The notes beneath the pieces are model-generated. The model was not told the DNA's origin. It ran no database searches and saw nothing but the letters and a program-made list of their open reading frames with translations. Position numbers and translations under genes: made by a program. Of a DNA stretch of 64,000 nucleotides, positions 42,917-51,018 are shown one piece after another. How positions within the stretch are numbered: position 1 is the first letter of the stretch; each line of letters opens with the position of its first letter. Source of the stretch: Anaerostipes hadrus ATCC 29173 = JCM 17467 (GTDB taxonomy: Bacteria > Bacillota > Clostridia > Lachnospirales > Lachnospiraceae); contig NZ_AP028031.1 in NCBI RefSeq assembly GCF_030296915.1, positions 759,001 through 823,000 on the forward strand. The letters are read 5' to 3'.

Positions 42917-43408
42917 ATGGAACAGTTTAAAGGAAAGGTTTGGGTGCTTGGAGATGACATTGATACAGACATCATCATCCCAACAGAATATCTGGCACTC
43001 CCAACCGTAGAAGATATGAAACAGTATGGATTTTCTCCACTTCGTCCAGAATTAGCAGGACAGATCGGTGAAGGAGATATTATCGTAGCAGGAAGCAACT
43101 TTGGATGCGGTTCTTCAAGAGAACAGGCACCAGAGATTATCAAAGCATTAAAAGTTAAATGCGTCATTGCTAAATCATTTGCACGTATTTTCTTTCGTAA
43201 TTCCATCAATAATGGATTACTGTTAATTGAGAATGACAAGATTCAGGATGCAGTTAAAGAAGGCGATGAGATTGAAGTTACTTTAGGAGAGAAGATCACA
43301 TATAATGGTACAGATTATGAGATCCATTCCCTTCCAGATAACTTGATGGAGATCATCAACGCTGGTGGATTAGTAGAAGCTATGAAGAAAAGAAATGGGG
43401 TGAAATAA
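42917..43408 (+). CDS. isopropylmalate-dehydratase-type small subunit (pair 2)
   Basis: The 163-residue paralogue of the pair 1 small subunit reads [33 protein letters not shown] and KSFARIFFRNSINNG. The loop after YL is ALP. It lies 20 bases after pair 1 and 4 bases before its own large subunit, so all four genes are one operon. AAGAAGGA is the ribosome site. Confidence 0.85.
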   Translation: MEQFKGKVWVLGDDIDTDIIIPTEYLALPTVEDMKQYGFSPLRPELAGQIGEGDIIVAGSNFGCGSSREQAPEIIKALKVKCVIAKSFARIFFRNSINNGLLLIENDKIQDAVKEGDEIEVTLGEKITYNGTDYEIHSLPDNLMEIINAGGLVEAMKKRNGVK

Positions 43409-43412
43409 AGAT

Positions 43413-44654
43413 ATGGGACAGACAATGATTGAAAAGATCATCAGCAGAAACGTTGGTGTTGACAGTGTAAAACCAGGACAGATCCAGACAGTAAATGTAG
43501 ACCGTGTTATGATCCATGATATCTTTATTCCATTCGTAGCGGAGAAATTCGAAGAAATGGGATTTACAAAGTTATGGGACCCAGACAAAGTTGTATTGAT
43601 CTATGACCATATGGTACCAGCAAGTACAACAGACGATATCAGACATTTCAAGATCGGTGATGCATTTGCCAAGAAATATGGCATGAAAAATGTTCACAGA
43701 AGTGATGGGATCTGCCATCAGTTAATGACAGAATGTGGATATGCGAAACCTGGGAATATCGTATTCGGAACAGATTCTCATACAACAACTTATGGTTGTG
43801 TTGGATGTTTCTCTTCAGGAATCGGTTATACAGAGATGGCAGCGATCCTTGGAACAGGAGAGATGTGGGTAAGAGTTCCAGAGACGATCAAAGTAGTCAT
43901 TGATGGAAAACTTCCTGAAAATGTAAGTTCTAAAGATATTATCTTACGATTGATCGGAGATTTAACAGCAGCTGGAGCTACTTATAAAGCATTAGAATTC
44001 TCTGGAAGCACAGTTGATGAGATGAGTGTTGCAGCCAGAATGACAATGTCAAATATGGCAATCGAAGCAGGAGCGAAAGCAGCACTTTTCGCACCGGATG
44101 AAAAGACAGCTGAATATTCTAAGGTAGATTTAGCTGATGTTGATTGGTTATATGGAGATGAAGATGCTGAGTATTGCCAGACAATCACATATAAAGCAGA
44201 AGATTTAGTACCAGTAGTGGCATGTCCATCACAGGTAGATAAGATCAGAGCTGTCAAAGAAGTCGAAGGAACAGAGCTTGATCAGGTATTTATCGGATCT
44301 TGTACAAATGGAAGATTAGAAGATCTGAAAGTGGCAGCAGAGATCTTAAAAGGAAAGAAAGTTGCTGATTATGTAAAATTGATCGTAACACCAGCTAGTA
44401 GAAAGATTTATAAACAGGCAGTGGATGCTGGATACATGAAGATTTTGGCAGAAGCCGGAGCAATCATCACGCATCCAGGATGTGGATTATGTTGTGGACG
44501 TGCAGGCGGGATCATGACAGATGGAGAACGTGTTCTTGCAACAAACAACCGTAACTTCTTAGGAAGAATGGGAACGTCAAAAGTAGAAATCTACTTAGGA
44601 TCACCTAAGACAGCAGCTGCATCAGCAATCGCAGGTAAGATCGTAGAAGCATAA
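43413..44654 (+). CDS. isopropylmalate-dehydratase-type large subunit (pair 2)
   Basis: The 413-residue aconitase-fold subunit has the classical FIGSCTNGRLEDL and THPGCGLCCGRAGG cluster motifs and FGTDSHTTTYGCVGC. The CxxC and SCTNG residues supply the three cysteines of the [4Fe-4S] cluster. One of the two pairs is probably the leucine enzyme, the other a citramalate-, homoaconitate- or dimethylmalate-type isomerase. No leuA, leuB or other pathway gene is in the window to tell them apart. Confidence 0.85.
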   Translation: MGQTMIEKIISRNVGVDSVKPGQIQTVNVDRVMIHDIFIPFVAEKFEEMGFTKLWDPDKVVLIYDHMVPASTTDDIRHFKIGDAFAKKYGMKNVHRSDGICHQLMTECGYAKPGNIVFGTDSHTTTYGCVGCFSSGIGYTEMAAILGTGEMWVRVPETIKVVIDGKLPENVSSKDIILRLIGDLTAAGATYKALEFSGSTVDEMSVAARMTMSNMAIEAGAKAALFAPDEKTAEYSKVDLADVDWLYGDEDAEYCQTITYKAEDLVPVVACPSQVDKIRAVKEVEGTELDQVFIGSCTNGRLEDLKVAAEILKGKKVADYVKLIVTPASRKIYKQAVDAGYMKILAEAGAIITHPGCGLCCGRAGGIMTDGERVLATNNRNFLGRMGTSKVEIYLGSPKTAAASAIAGKIVEA

Positions 44655-44691
44655 AGTGAACATATGAGGTAAAGATCCTCATAAATATAAA

Positions 44692-44736
44692 GAAAAAGTA
44701 CATTGGGGGTCATTAGGACTCCCATTTACTATGTAG
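44692..44736 (+). other. hairpin between dehydratase operon and CDF gene
   Basis: TGGGGGTC (44704-44711) pairs with GACTCCCA (44717-44724), with outer ACAT/ATGT pairs, and only weak T content follows. It could be a terminator or a leader element for the metal transporter; function is not clear. Confidence 0.4.
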
Positions 44737-44748
44737 ATGGAGTTTTTT

Positions 44749-45912
44749 ATGACAAACTTATTAATATCATTATTTATTAAACACAAAGAAAATGTAAAGG
44801 ATGCAAAAGTAAGAAATGCTTATGGAAAGATGGCAGGGATTGTAGGAATCTGTTGTAACATCTTCTTATTTGCAACCAAATTTTTCGCAGGAATCATCAC
44901 AGGAGCAATCTCTATCACAGCAGATGCGTTTAACAATTTATCTGACGCAGCATCTTCTATTATCACACTTGTCGGATTTGGAATGGCTGGAAAACCAGCA
45001 GATGAAGATCATCCATTCGGACATGGAAGGATGGAATATGTATCAGGACTTGTTGTATCTATCCTGATCTTGATGATGGGAGTGGAATTATTTAAAACAT
45101 CAGTAGAAAAAGTGATTCATCCAGAGGTGATCACAGAACAATGGATTTCTTATGTAATATTAGTGATCTCGATCGCATTAAAATTTTGGATGTATATGTT
45201 TAACAAAGGAATCGGATGGAGAATTCATTCTGAAACGATGAAAGCGACAGCAGCGGATAGTTTAAATGATTGTATTTCAACAGCAGCAGTTGTTGGAGGA
45301 ATGCTTGTATTCCATTATTTCCATTTAAATGTTGATGGAATTGTTGGAATCTTTGTTGCATGTTTTGTACTCTGGGGTGGTTATGAATCAATCAAAGATA
45401 CTATGAACCCACTATTAGGAGAATCCCCAGATCCAGAATTGATCGCTAAGATCACAGAGACTGTATTAAATCATAAGATGGTCATCGGAGTTCATGATAT
45501 CGTTGTTCACGACTATGGTCCAGGAAGAAGAATTGTCTCTTTGCATGCAGAAGTTCCATACAATAAAGACATGATGGAAGTACATGATCTGATGGATCAT
45601 ATTGAAATGCGTTTGATGGAAGAATATCACTGCGAAGCAACAATCCATATGGATCCTGTAGTGACGGATGATGAGGAAGTGAATGAGACAAGAAAAGAAG
45701 TTTTTAATATTGTTAAGAAATATGACAAGACACTGTCAGTTCATGACTTTCGAATGGTCAAAGGTCCGACACATACGAATGTGATCTTTGATCTTGTGAT
45801 TCCTTATGGGAAAGATTATGAGCCAGAGAAGATCGTGAAGGATCTTAAGAAGAAGATTAAAGACGAGATGCAGGGGAAACATTATGCAGTGATTCGTGTA
45901 GACAGATTCTGA
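44749..45912 (+). CDS. cation diffusion facilitator (CDF) transporter
   Basis: The 387-residue protein has the CDF fold: six membrane helices in the first 220 residues, with metal-site motifs SITADAFNNLSDAASS (helix 2, D-x-x-x-D type) and HPFGHGRMEYVSGL, helix 5 TAADSLNDCISTAAV, and a cytoplasmic C-terminal domain with extra metal-sensing residues (VHDIVVHDYGPGRR) that is longer than usual. CDF proteins export Zn, Mn, Fe or Co in exchange for protons. GGAG lies seven bases before ATG 44749; an upstream ATG at 44737 is alternative. Confidence 0.88.
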   Translation: MTNLLISLFIKHKENVKDAKVRNAYGKMAGIVGICCNIFLFATKFFAGIITGAISITADAFNNLSDAASSIITLVGFGMAGKPADEDHPFGHGRMEYVSGLVVSILILMMGVELFKTSVEKVIHPEVITEQWISYVILVISIALKFWMYMFNKGIGWRIHSETMKATAADSLNDCISTAAVVGGMLVFHYFHLNVDGIVGIFVACFVLWGGYESIKDTMNPLLGESPDPELIAKITETVLNHKMVIGVHDIVVHDYGPGRRIVSLHAEVPYNKDMMEVHDLMDHIEMRLMEEYHCEATIHMDPVVTDDEEVNETRKEVFNIVKKYDKTLSVHDFRMVKGPTHTNVIFDLVIPYGKDYEPEKIVKDLKKKIKDEMQGKHYAVIRVDRF

Positions 45913-45945
45913 TTTGTAGGTAGGCTTACGCGTATGTGACAGAAG

Positions 45946-46059
45946 ATGAAAGGGCTTAAACAAGCACCGATTTGTCAAATTGCAGTGATTTCACTGTGTG
46001 TGGCTTTTTATAGTCTTGGTTATGTGCGTGGAAAGCATGATGCCAAGATAGAGAAATAA
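45946..46059 (+). CDS. 37-aa hydrophobic peptide, candidate type I toxin
   Basis: The frame begins MKGLKQAPICQIAVISL, has one membrane helix of about 20 residues and ends in the charged tail KHDAKIEK. The stop at 46057 lies within a hairpin (AATAACCGC/GCGGTTATT) where an RNA from the opposite strand, with a strong promoter at 46147-46175, should terminate. This convergent layout and small helix-plus-charged-tail peptide fit type I toxins. The ribosome site is poor (GGTAGG about 20 bases upstream), which could reflect tight control or decay. Confidence 0.6.
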   Translation: MKGLKQAPICQIAVISLCVAFYSLGYVRGKHDAKIEK

Positions 46060-46140
46060 CCGCCCATTGACCTGACAAGTTATGTGAGCGGTTATTCAAT
46101 CGTTTATATCAGGCAAACCGTCATCGGTAGCACCTTTTCT
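46045..46140 (-). ncRNA. candidate antisense antitoxin RNA
   Basis: Transcription from the minus-strand promoter at 46147-46175 would give about 95 nt, beginning near AATAGAAAAGGTGCTACCG and ending after the hairpin AATAACCGC/GCGGTTATT (46055-46096) with the minus-strand tail TTTCTCTATCTT. It covers the last bases of the peptide gene and its 3' untranslated part. No open frame is present. Layout matches RatA-like antitoxins; the call is by structure and position. Confidence 0.6.
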
Positions 46141-46146
46141 ATTATT

Positions 46147-46175
46147 ATAGTAACATTTATATATTTTTATGTCAA
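46147..46175 (-). promoter_or_regulatory. promoter of the antisense RNA
   Basis: On the minus strand, TTGACA (46175-46170), a 17-bp spacer and TACTAT (46152-46147) overlap a TATAAT (46149-46144). A near-consensus promoter here has no downstream gene except the antisense RNA. Confidence 0.75.
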
Positions 46176-46239
46176 TTAAGATGATTAAAAATATAAGTGT
46201 GTGTTAGTATATATAAGATCAATGTGACTGGACAGCATC

Positions 46240-46845
46240 TTAATCTTTCTCTAAAAGCTGAGCAATAATCGAATTAGGAAGCACATCTTTCAAAACATCC
46301 AGACAAGAAAAATCAGTCCTGCTATTTGGCAGGGCTTTTTTCGTAATACGAAAGCCCATCTTCTGATACATACAAACAGCCTTATAAGCCCAAGTATGTG
46401 TATGAAGAAAAATAAAATCAGCATCCGGTTCTACAACAAGAAAACGAGACAAAGCAAACAAAACAATTGCCTTCCCAAGCCCCTTCCTCTGTTCTTTAGG
46501 AGAAGTAGACACCCAATGAATCAAAGGAAACCGAATATCGCCATTTGTCTTAAACCAAGCACTCGTCGTAGCAACAATCTCTCCCTCAGGATTCACAATA
46601 AAACAAACCCGGTCAGCTAAAAGTTCTTCATGAGTTAAAAAAGTTTTAGCAAAATAAGCAGAAGCATCCTCAAAACAATCAAACTCTCCAACCAACACTT
46701 CAAGCTTCGCCCAAGCAATCTCATCCCCAGATTCAAACATCTTATAAGAATATCCATCAGGCAAAACAGGAATCTTAAGATCCTCTAAATCCTCAAAAGG
46801 CAGACACATCACAATATCTTTATAAACAAGAGACTTATCAAGCAT
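46240..46845 (-). CDS. GNAT-family acetyltransferase
   Basis: The 201-residue protein starts at ATG 46845 behind GGGGG (nine bases). It has the GNAT core: EIVATTSAWF strand, then HWVSTSPKEQRKGLGKAIVLFAL, where Q-R-x-G-L-G-K binds acetyl-CoA, and YKAVCMYQKMGFRI. The first 60 residues are a variable substrate part. The acceptor is unknown. Single-gene unit on the minus strand, facing the toxin-antitoxin locus. The 300 bases upstream of its start hold only a weak promoter (TATACT near 46895) and no gene. Confidence 0.83.
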   Translation of the reverse strand: MLDKSLVYKDIVMCLPFEDLEDLKIPVLPDGYSYKMFESGDEIAWAKLEVLVGEFDCFEDASAYFAKTFLTHEELLADRVCFIVNPEGEIVATTSAWFKTNGDIRFPLIHWVSTSPKEQRKGLGKAIVLFALSRFLVVEPDADFIFLHTHTWAYKAVCMYQKMGFRITKKALPNSRTDFSCLDVLKDVLPNSIIAQLLEKD

Positions 46846-47164
46846 AAACAAAAACCCCCATAAAATTAAAAATAACAATAAATTGATTAATTAGAGTATA
46901 CAAGCTATTGAATGAAAAGTCACGGAGTATAAATTAAACAGAAAGTACTTTCTACGAATCTAATTTTGATAGTGATGGAGGGAAGTCTAAAAAAATTATT
47001 AGACACCGATTTAGCGAGATATTTGGAAAATCTTTTATCTTAATTCTTACAAGATTAAAATGAGAGAATTTCAGTTTTCGATTATCCTGAAAATGTAAAG
47101 CAATATAGTAAAACATACATACTGTGAAATTTGATTTATTGGATTTAATACCTGTAAACTTTAG

Positions 47165-47379
47165 GTATCTTAGGAAAACGAAATAAAAGAATAGAAGATC
47201 CAGAACCATTGAAATTTTGCCGTTATTTTGATCGGTTCGCAGCAAATTTGGTGCATTGTTTGAACTCGCGTAGCGAGTGAGTTATGCAAGGAAAATTTGC
47301 GAATCAGCGACCGGTCAAAATGGCGAGCAAAATTTCTGGTCTGGATCTTCTATTCTTTTATTTCGTTTTCCTAAGATAC
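47165..47379. repeat. large hairpin element C (shares core with element B)
   Basis: A 215-bp near-palindrome with ends starting GTATCTTAGGAAAACGAAAT. The outer 40 bp of the arms are perfectly complementary; the inner part pairs with bulges. It shares with the element at 27710-27909 the islands CGCAG (left), GAATCAGCG (right) and GTTTGAAC...GTGAGTT at the apex. The tip stem is longer here (CTCGC-GTA-GCGAG). It ends 42 bp before the MerR gene promoter. The 320 bases before it show nothing further I can name. Confidence 0.75.
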
Positions 47380-47420
47380 AGAAAGACTACAGCTATTACA
47401 CCAGCAAATTAAAATTCCTC

Positions 47421-47451
47421 TTGACACTTCCCTTACGTCACCCTTTATGAT
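47421..47451 (+). promoter_or_regulatory. MerR-type promoter with 19-bp spacer
   Basis: TTGACA (47421-47426) and TATGAT (47446-47451) are separated by 19 bp, the long spacer that MerR-family activators correct by twisting DNA. The spacer CTTCCCTTACGTCACCCTT is where such a protein would bind. Confidence 0.72.
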
Positions 47452-47484
47452 AACGTATAGAGAGAAAACCAAGGAGGAATCTAA

Positions 47485-48666
47485 ATGACAAAAGATGGAT
47501 ACTATACATCCGGTGAATTTGCAAAAAAAGCCAATGTAACACTAAGAACGATCCGCTACTATGACCGTCAAGGCATCTTAAAGCCAAGTAAAGTTGCAGA
47601 CAATGGATATCGTCTTTATACAGATGCCGATTTTGCCAAATTACAAAAAATCTTGTCATTAAAATACCTCGGATTTTCTTTGGAAGAGATCATGACGATG
47701 ACGATCAACGATGAAGATCAGGATTTCATTAAAGAGTCTATCGGCTTACAGTTATACCTTGTACAAAAAAAGATGGAACACTTAAAACTGGTAGAGCAAT
47801 CCTTAGAAGAGATGGAACAAAAGATGGATAATGAAGAAGAAATCGACTGGACACAGATGATGAATCTTCTTCACGTAACCAATCTGGAAAAAGGATTGGT
47901 AGAACAATATAAGAATGCATCAAATCTTGATATCCGTATCGGACTTCATCAAAAATATTCACAAAATCCACAACCATGGTTTGAATGGATCTATGAGCAG
48001 TTAAACTTAAAAGAAAAAGACAAAGTATTAGAACTAGGATGTGGAACAGGGGAACTATGGAAGAATAAAAATCTTCCAAAAAATGTCCATGTTACTTTAT
48101 CCGACCAGTCACAAGGTATGGTAAAAGATGCCAGGAACTATGTCGGAGAGGGAAAAGGACAGATTTCTTATCAGATGATCGACTGTAGACAGATTCCAAA
48201 AGAAGATCACAGTTTCGATAAAGTGATCGCAAACCATGTATTATTTTATCTGGATGACCGACAACAAGTATTTAACGAAATCAAAAGAGTTCTAAAACAA
48301 AATGGAACATTTATCTGCAGTACCTATGGAAGCAGTCATATGCAGGAAATTACCCAGCTGATCAAAGATTTTGATGAAAGGATCACGCTTTCTGATCACA
48401 AATTATATGATGTCTTTGGTCTGGAAAATGGAGAAGAACAATTAAAAAAAGTATTTTCACAAGTAAAAGAAATTGACTATGAGGATGAATTGTTAGTCGA
48501 TCAGCCAGAACCACTGATCTCCTATATTTTATCCTGTCACGGAAATCAGCATGAATATTTAAATCATCGTTATTTAGAATTTAAAGACTTTGTAAGAAAG
48601 AAGATGGCAGCCAAAGGAGTGATCAAGATCACAAAATCTGCCGGGATTTTTATATGTAAACCATAA
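47485..48666 (+). CDS. MerR regulator fused to a class I methyltransferase
   Basis: The 393-residue protein has a MerR helix-turn-helix (YTSGEFAKKANVTLRTIRYYDRQGIL, residues 7-32 region) and dimer helix to about 125, a linker, and a SAM-dependent methyltransferase from about 150: VLELGCGTGELW is motif I, then VTLSDQSQGMV and FDKVIANHVLFYL. The methyltransferase part may sense or modify the ligand, as in MerR-fused drug sensors. The promoter has a 19-bp spacer, so the protein probably activates itself. AAGGAGG precedes the ATG. The substrate is unknown. Confidence 0.87.
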   Translation: MTKDGYYTSGEFAKKANVTLRTIRYYDRQGILKPSKVADNGYRLYTDADFAKLQKILSLKYLGFSLEEIMTMTINDEDQDFIKESIGLQLYLVQKKMEHLKLVEQSLEEMEQKMDNEEEIDWTQMMNLLHVTNLEKGLVEQYKNASNLDIRIGLHQKYSQNPQPWFEWIYEQLNLKEKDKVLELGCGTGELWKNKNLPKNVHVTLSDQSQGMVKDARNYVGEGKGQISYQMIDCRQIPKEDHSFDKVIANHVLFYLDDRQQVFNEIKRVLKQNGTFICSTYGSSHMQEITQLIKDFDERITLSDHKLYDVFGLENGEEQLKKVFSQVKEIDYEDELLVDQPEPLISYILSCHGNQHEYLNHRYLEFKDFVRKKMAAKGVIKITKSAGIFICKP

Positions 48667-48676
48667 AGGAGGAGTT

Positions 48677-49522
48677 ATGAGAGTTTTTGTCACAGGAGTC
48701 AAAGGACAGCTTGGTTATGACGTAATGAACGAACTAGAAAAACAGGGGCTTGAAGGAATTGGTGTGGATATTGATGAAATGGATATCACAGATGCCGATC
48801 AGGTAAATAAAGTGATCAAAGAAGCAGCACCAGATGCAGTGATCCACTGTGCAGCATACACAGCCGTTGATGCTGCAGAAGATAACGAAGAAATCTGCAG
48901 AAAAGTTAATGCACAGGGAACAGAAAATATCGCAAAAGTCTGTGAAGAATTAGATATCAAAATGATGTATATCAGCACAGACTATGTATTTAACGGGCAG
49001 GGTGAGCGACCTTGGGAACCAGATGATAAGAGAGAACCTCTTAATGTCTATGGACAGACAAAATATGAAGGGGAACTTGCTATCGAAGAACATGTAAAGA
49101 AATTTTTTACAGTCCGTATCGCCTGGGTATTTGGAGTGAATGGAAAGAACTTTATCAAAACAATGTTAAACTTAGGAAAGACACACGATCATTTAACCGT
49201 TGTCAATGACCAGACAGGGTCACCAACATACACATATGATCTTGCAAGATTGTTAGTGGATATGATCCAGACAGACAAATATGGAAGATATCATGCAACA
49301 AATGAAGGAATTTGCACATGGTATGAATTTGCCTGTGAAATCTTCAAACAGGCAGGGATGAACGTATCCGTTGCACCAGTCAGCAGTGACGAATATCCTG
49401 CGAAGGCAAAACGTCCATCTAACAGCAGAATGGATAAGAGCAAGCTGACAGCCAATGGATTTACACCATTACCAACATGGCAGGATGCATTAAGCAGATA
49501 TTTAAAAGAGATTGAATATTAA
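48677..49522 (+). CDS. rfbD: dTDP-4-dehydrorhamnose reductase
   Basis: The 281-residue SDR enzyme has the nucleotide motif VTGVKGQLGYDV at the N terminus, the S/T-Y-K triad (STDYVFNG; VYGQTKYEGE with catalytic Tyr and Lys) and the C-terminal substrate part RPSNSRMDKSKL. It carries out the last step of dTDP-L-rhamnose synthesis. It heads rfbDCAB, which is complete here. It begins 10 bases after the MerR-methyltransferase gene. Confidence 0.93.
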   Translation: MRVFVTGVKGQLGYDVMNELEKQGLEGIGVDIDEMDITDADQVNKVIKEAAPDAVIHCAAYTAVDAAEDNEEICRKVNAQGTENIAKVCEELDIKMMYISTDYVFNGQGERPWEPDDKREPLNVYGQTKYEGELAIEEHVKKFFTVRIAWVFGVNGKNFIKTMLNLGKTHDHLTVVNDQTGSPTYTYDLARLLVDMIQTDKYGRYHATNEGICTWYEFACEIFKQAGMNVSVAPVSSDEYPAKAKRPSNSRMDKSKLTANGFTPLPTWQDALSRYLKEIEY

Positions 49523-49541
49523 AATAAAAAGGAGAACAATC

Positions 49542-50096
49542 ATGGGAAAAATTACAGTAACACCTTGCGATATTGAAGGACTTTATGTTATTGAACCAAC
49601 AGTATTTAAAGATGAAAGAGGATATTTCGTAGAAACATATAACCAGAACGACATGAAAGAAGCAGGACTTGATATGGTATTCGTACAGGATAACCAGTCT
49701 ATGTCTACAAGAGGCGTACTTCGTGGATTACATTTCCAGAAACAGTTTCCACAGGGAAAATTAGTACGAGTTGTGCGAGGAAAAGTATTTGACGTAGCTG
49801 TAGACTTAAGATCTGATTCCAAAACTTATGGAAAATGGTTCGGTGTAGAATTATCAGCAGAAAATATGAAACAGTTCTATATTCCGGAAGGATTTGCACA
49901 TGGTTTCTTAGTATTATCTGATGAAGCAGAATTCTGCTACAAATGTACAGATTTCTATCATCCAGGAGACGAAGGCGGTCTTGCATGGAATGATCCAGAA
50001 ATCGGAGTTGAATGGCCATTAGAAGAAGGCGTTGACTTGATCATTTCTGAAAAAGACCAAAAATGGAAAGGTTTAAAAGACACATTTAAGTTTTAA
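49542..50096 (+). CDS. rfbC: dTDP-4-dehydrorhamnose 3,5-epimerase
   Basis: The 184-residue cupin enzyme has the conserved LRGLHFQKQFPQGKLVRVV (His base), QFYIPEGFAHGF and YKCTDFYHPGDEGG motifs. AAGGAG lies seven bases before ATG 49542; an earlier ATG at 49512 sits inside rfbD and lacks a site. It epimerises dTDP-4-keto-6-deoxyglucose at C3 and C5. Confidence 0.94.
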   Translation: MGKITVTPCDIEGLYVIEPTVFKDERGYFVETYNQNDMKEAGLDMVFVQDNQSMSTRGVLRGLHFQKQFPQGKLVRVVRGKVFDVAVDLRSDSKTYGKWFGVELSAENMKQFYIPEGFAHGFLVLSDEAEFCYKCTDFYHPGDEGGLAWNDPEIGVEWPLEEGVDLIISEKDQKWKGLKDTFKF

Positions 50097-50126
50097 TTAT
50101 TACCCAGAGGGAGAAAGGGAACACAA

Positions 50127-51008
50127 ATGAAGGGAATTATTCTTGCCGGAGGTTCCGGTACCAGACTGTACCCATTAACCATGGTAACATCCAAACAGTT
50201 ACTGCCAATTTATGATAAACCAATGATCTATTATCCATTATCTGTATTAATGAATGCAGGAATCCGTGATATTCTTATCATTTCCACACCAAGTGATACG
50301 CCAAGATTTGAGTCTTTGTTAGGAGACGGACATCAGTTTGGAGTGAACTTATCTTATGCAGTGCAGCCATCACCAGACGGACTTGCACAGGCATTTATCA
50401 TTGGAGAAGATTTTATCGGAGATGACAGTGTAGCTATGGTCCTTGGAGATAACATTTTCCACGGACATGGATTGAAGAAACGCCTGTTACGTGCCGCAAA
50501 TAAAAAAGAAGGAGCAACTGTTTTCGGATACTATGTAGATGATCCAGAACGCTTCGGAATCGTTGAATTTGATTCTGATGGAAAAGCCATTTCCATTGAG
50601 GAAAAACCAGAAAAGCCAAAATCAAACTACTGTGTCACAGGATTATACTTCTACGATAACAATGTCGTAAAATATGCAAAAGAATTAAAACCATCTGCCA
50701 GAGGAGAATTAGAGATTACAGATTTAAATAAGATCTATCTGGAAAAAGGTGAGTTAGATGTTGAATTACTTGGACAGGGATTTACATGGTTAGATACAGG
50801 AACACATGAATCCTTAGTGGAAGCAACAAACTTTGTAAAAACAGTCGAAACACATCAGCACAGAAAGATCGCCTGCTTAGAAGAGATCGCATATTTAAAT
50901 CACTGGATCACAAAGGACCAGTTATTAACAGATATCGAACCATTAAAGAAAAACCAGTATGGACAGTATTTAATGGACGTTATGGCAGGAAAATTTTTAG
51001 ATAAATAA
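50127..51008 (+). CDS. rfbA: glucose-1-phosphate thymidylyltransferase
   Basis: The 293-residue protein starts [17 protein letters not shown], the dTTP-binding loop, followed by [11 protein letters not shown] with metal Asp and [11 protein letters not shown]. It makes dTDP-glucose, the first step of the pathway. The length of about 290 is standard. GGAGAAAGG lies upstream. Confidence 0.95.
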   Translation: MKGIILAGGSGTRLYPLTMVTSKQLLPIYDKPMIYYPLSVLMNAGIRDILIISTPSDTPRFESLLGDGHQFGVNLSYAVQPSPDGLAQAFIIGEDFIGDDSVAMVLGDNIFHGHGLKKRLLRAANKKEGATVFGYYVDDPERFGIVEFDSDGKAISIEEKPEKPKSNYCVTGLYFYDNNVVKYAKELKPSARGELEITDLNKIYLEKGELDVELLGQGFTWLDTGTHESLVEATNFVKTVETHQHRKIACLEEIAYLNHWITKDQLLTDIEPLKKNQYGQYLMDVMAGKFLDK

Positions 51009-51018
51009 GGAGAATAGC

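Noticed and set aside
46952..47245. 97-codon frame on the minus strand before element C
   Set aside because: No ribosome site, unusual composition, and it runs into the hairpin arm; no domain is recognisable.
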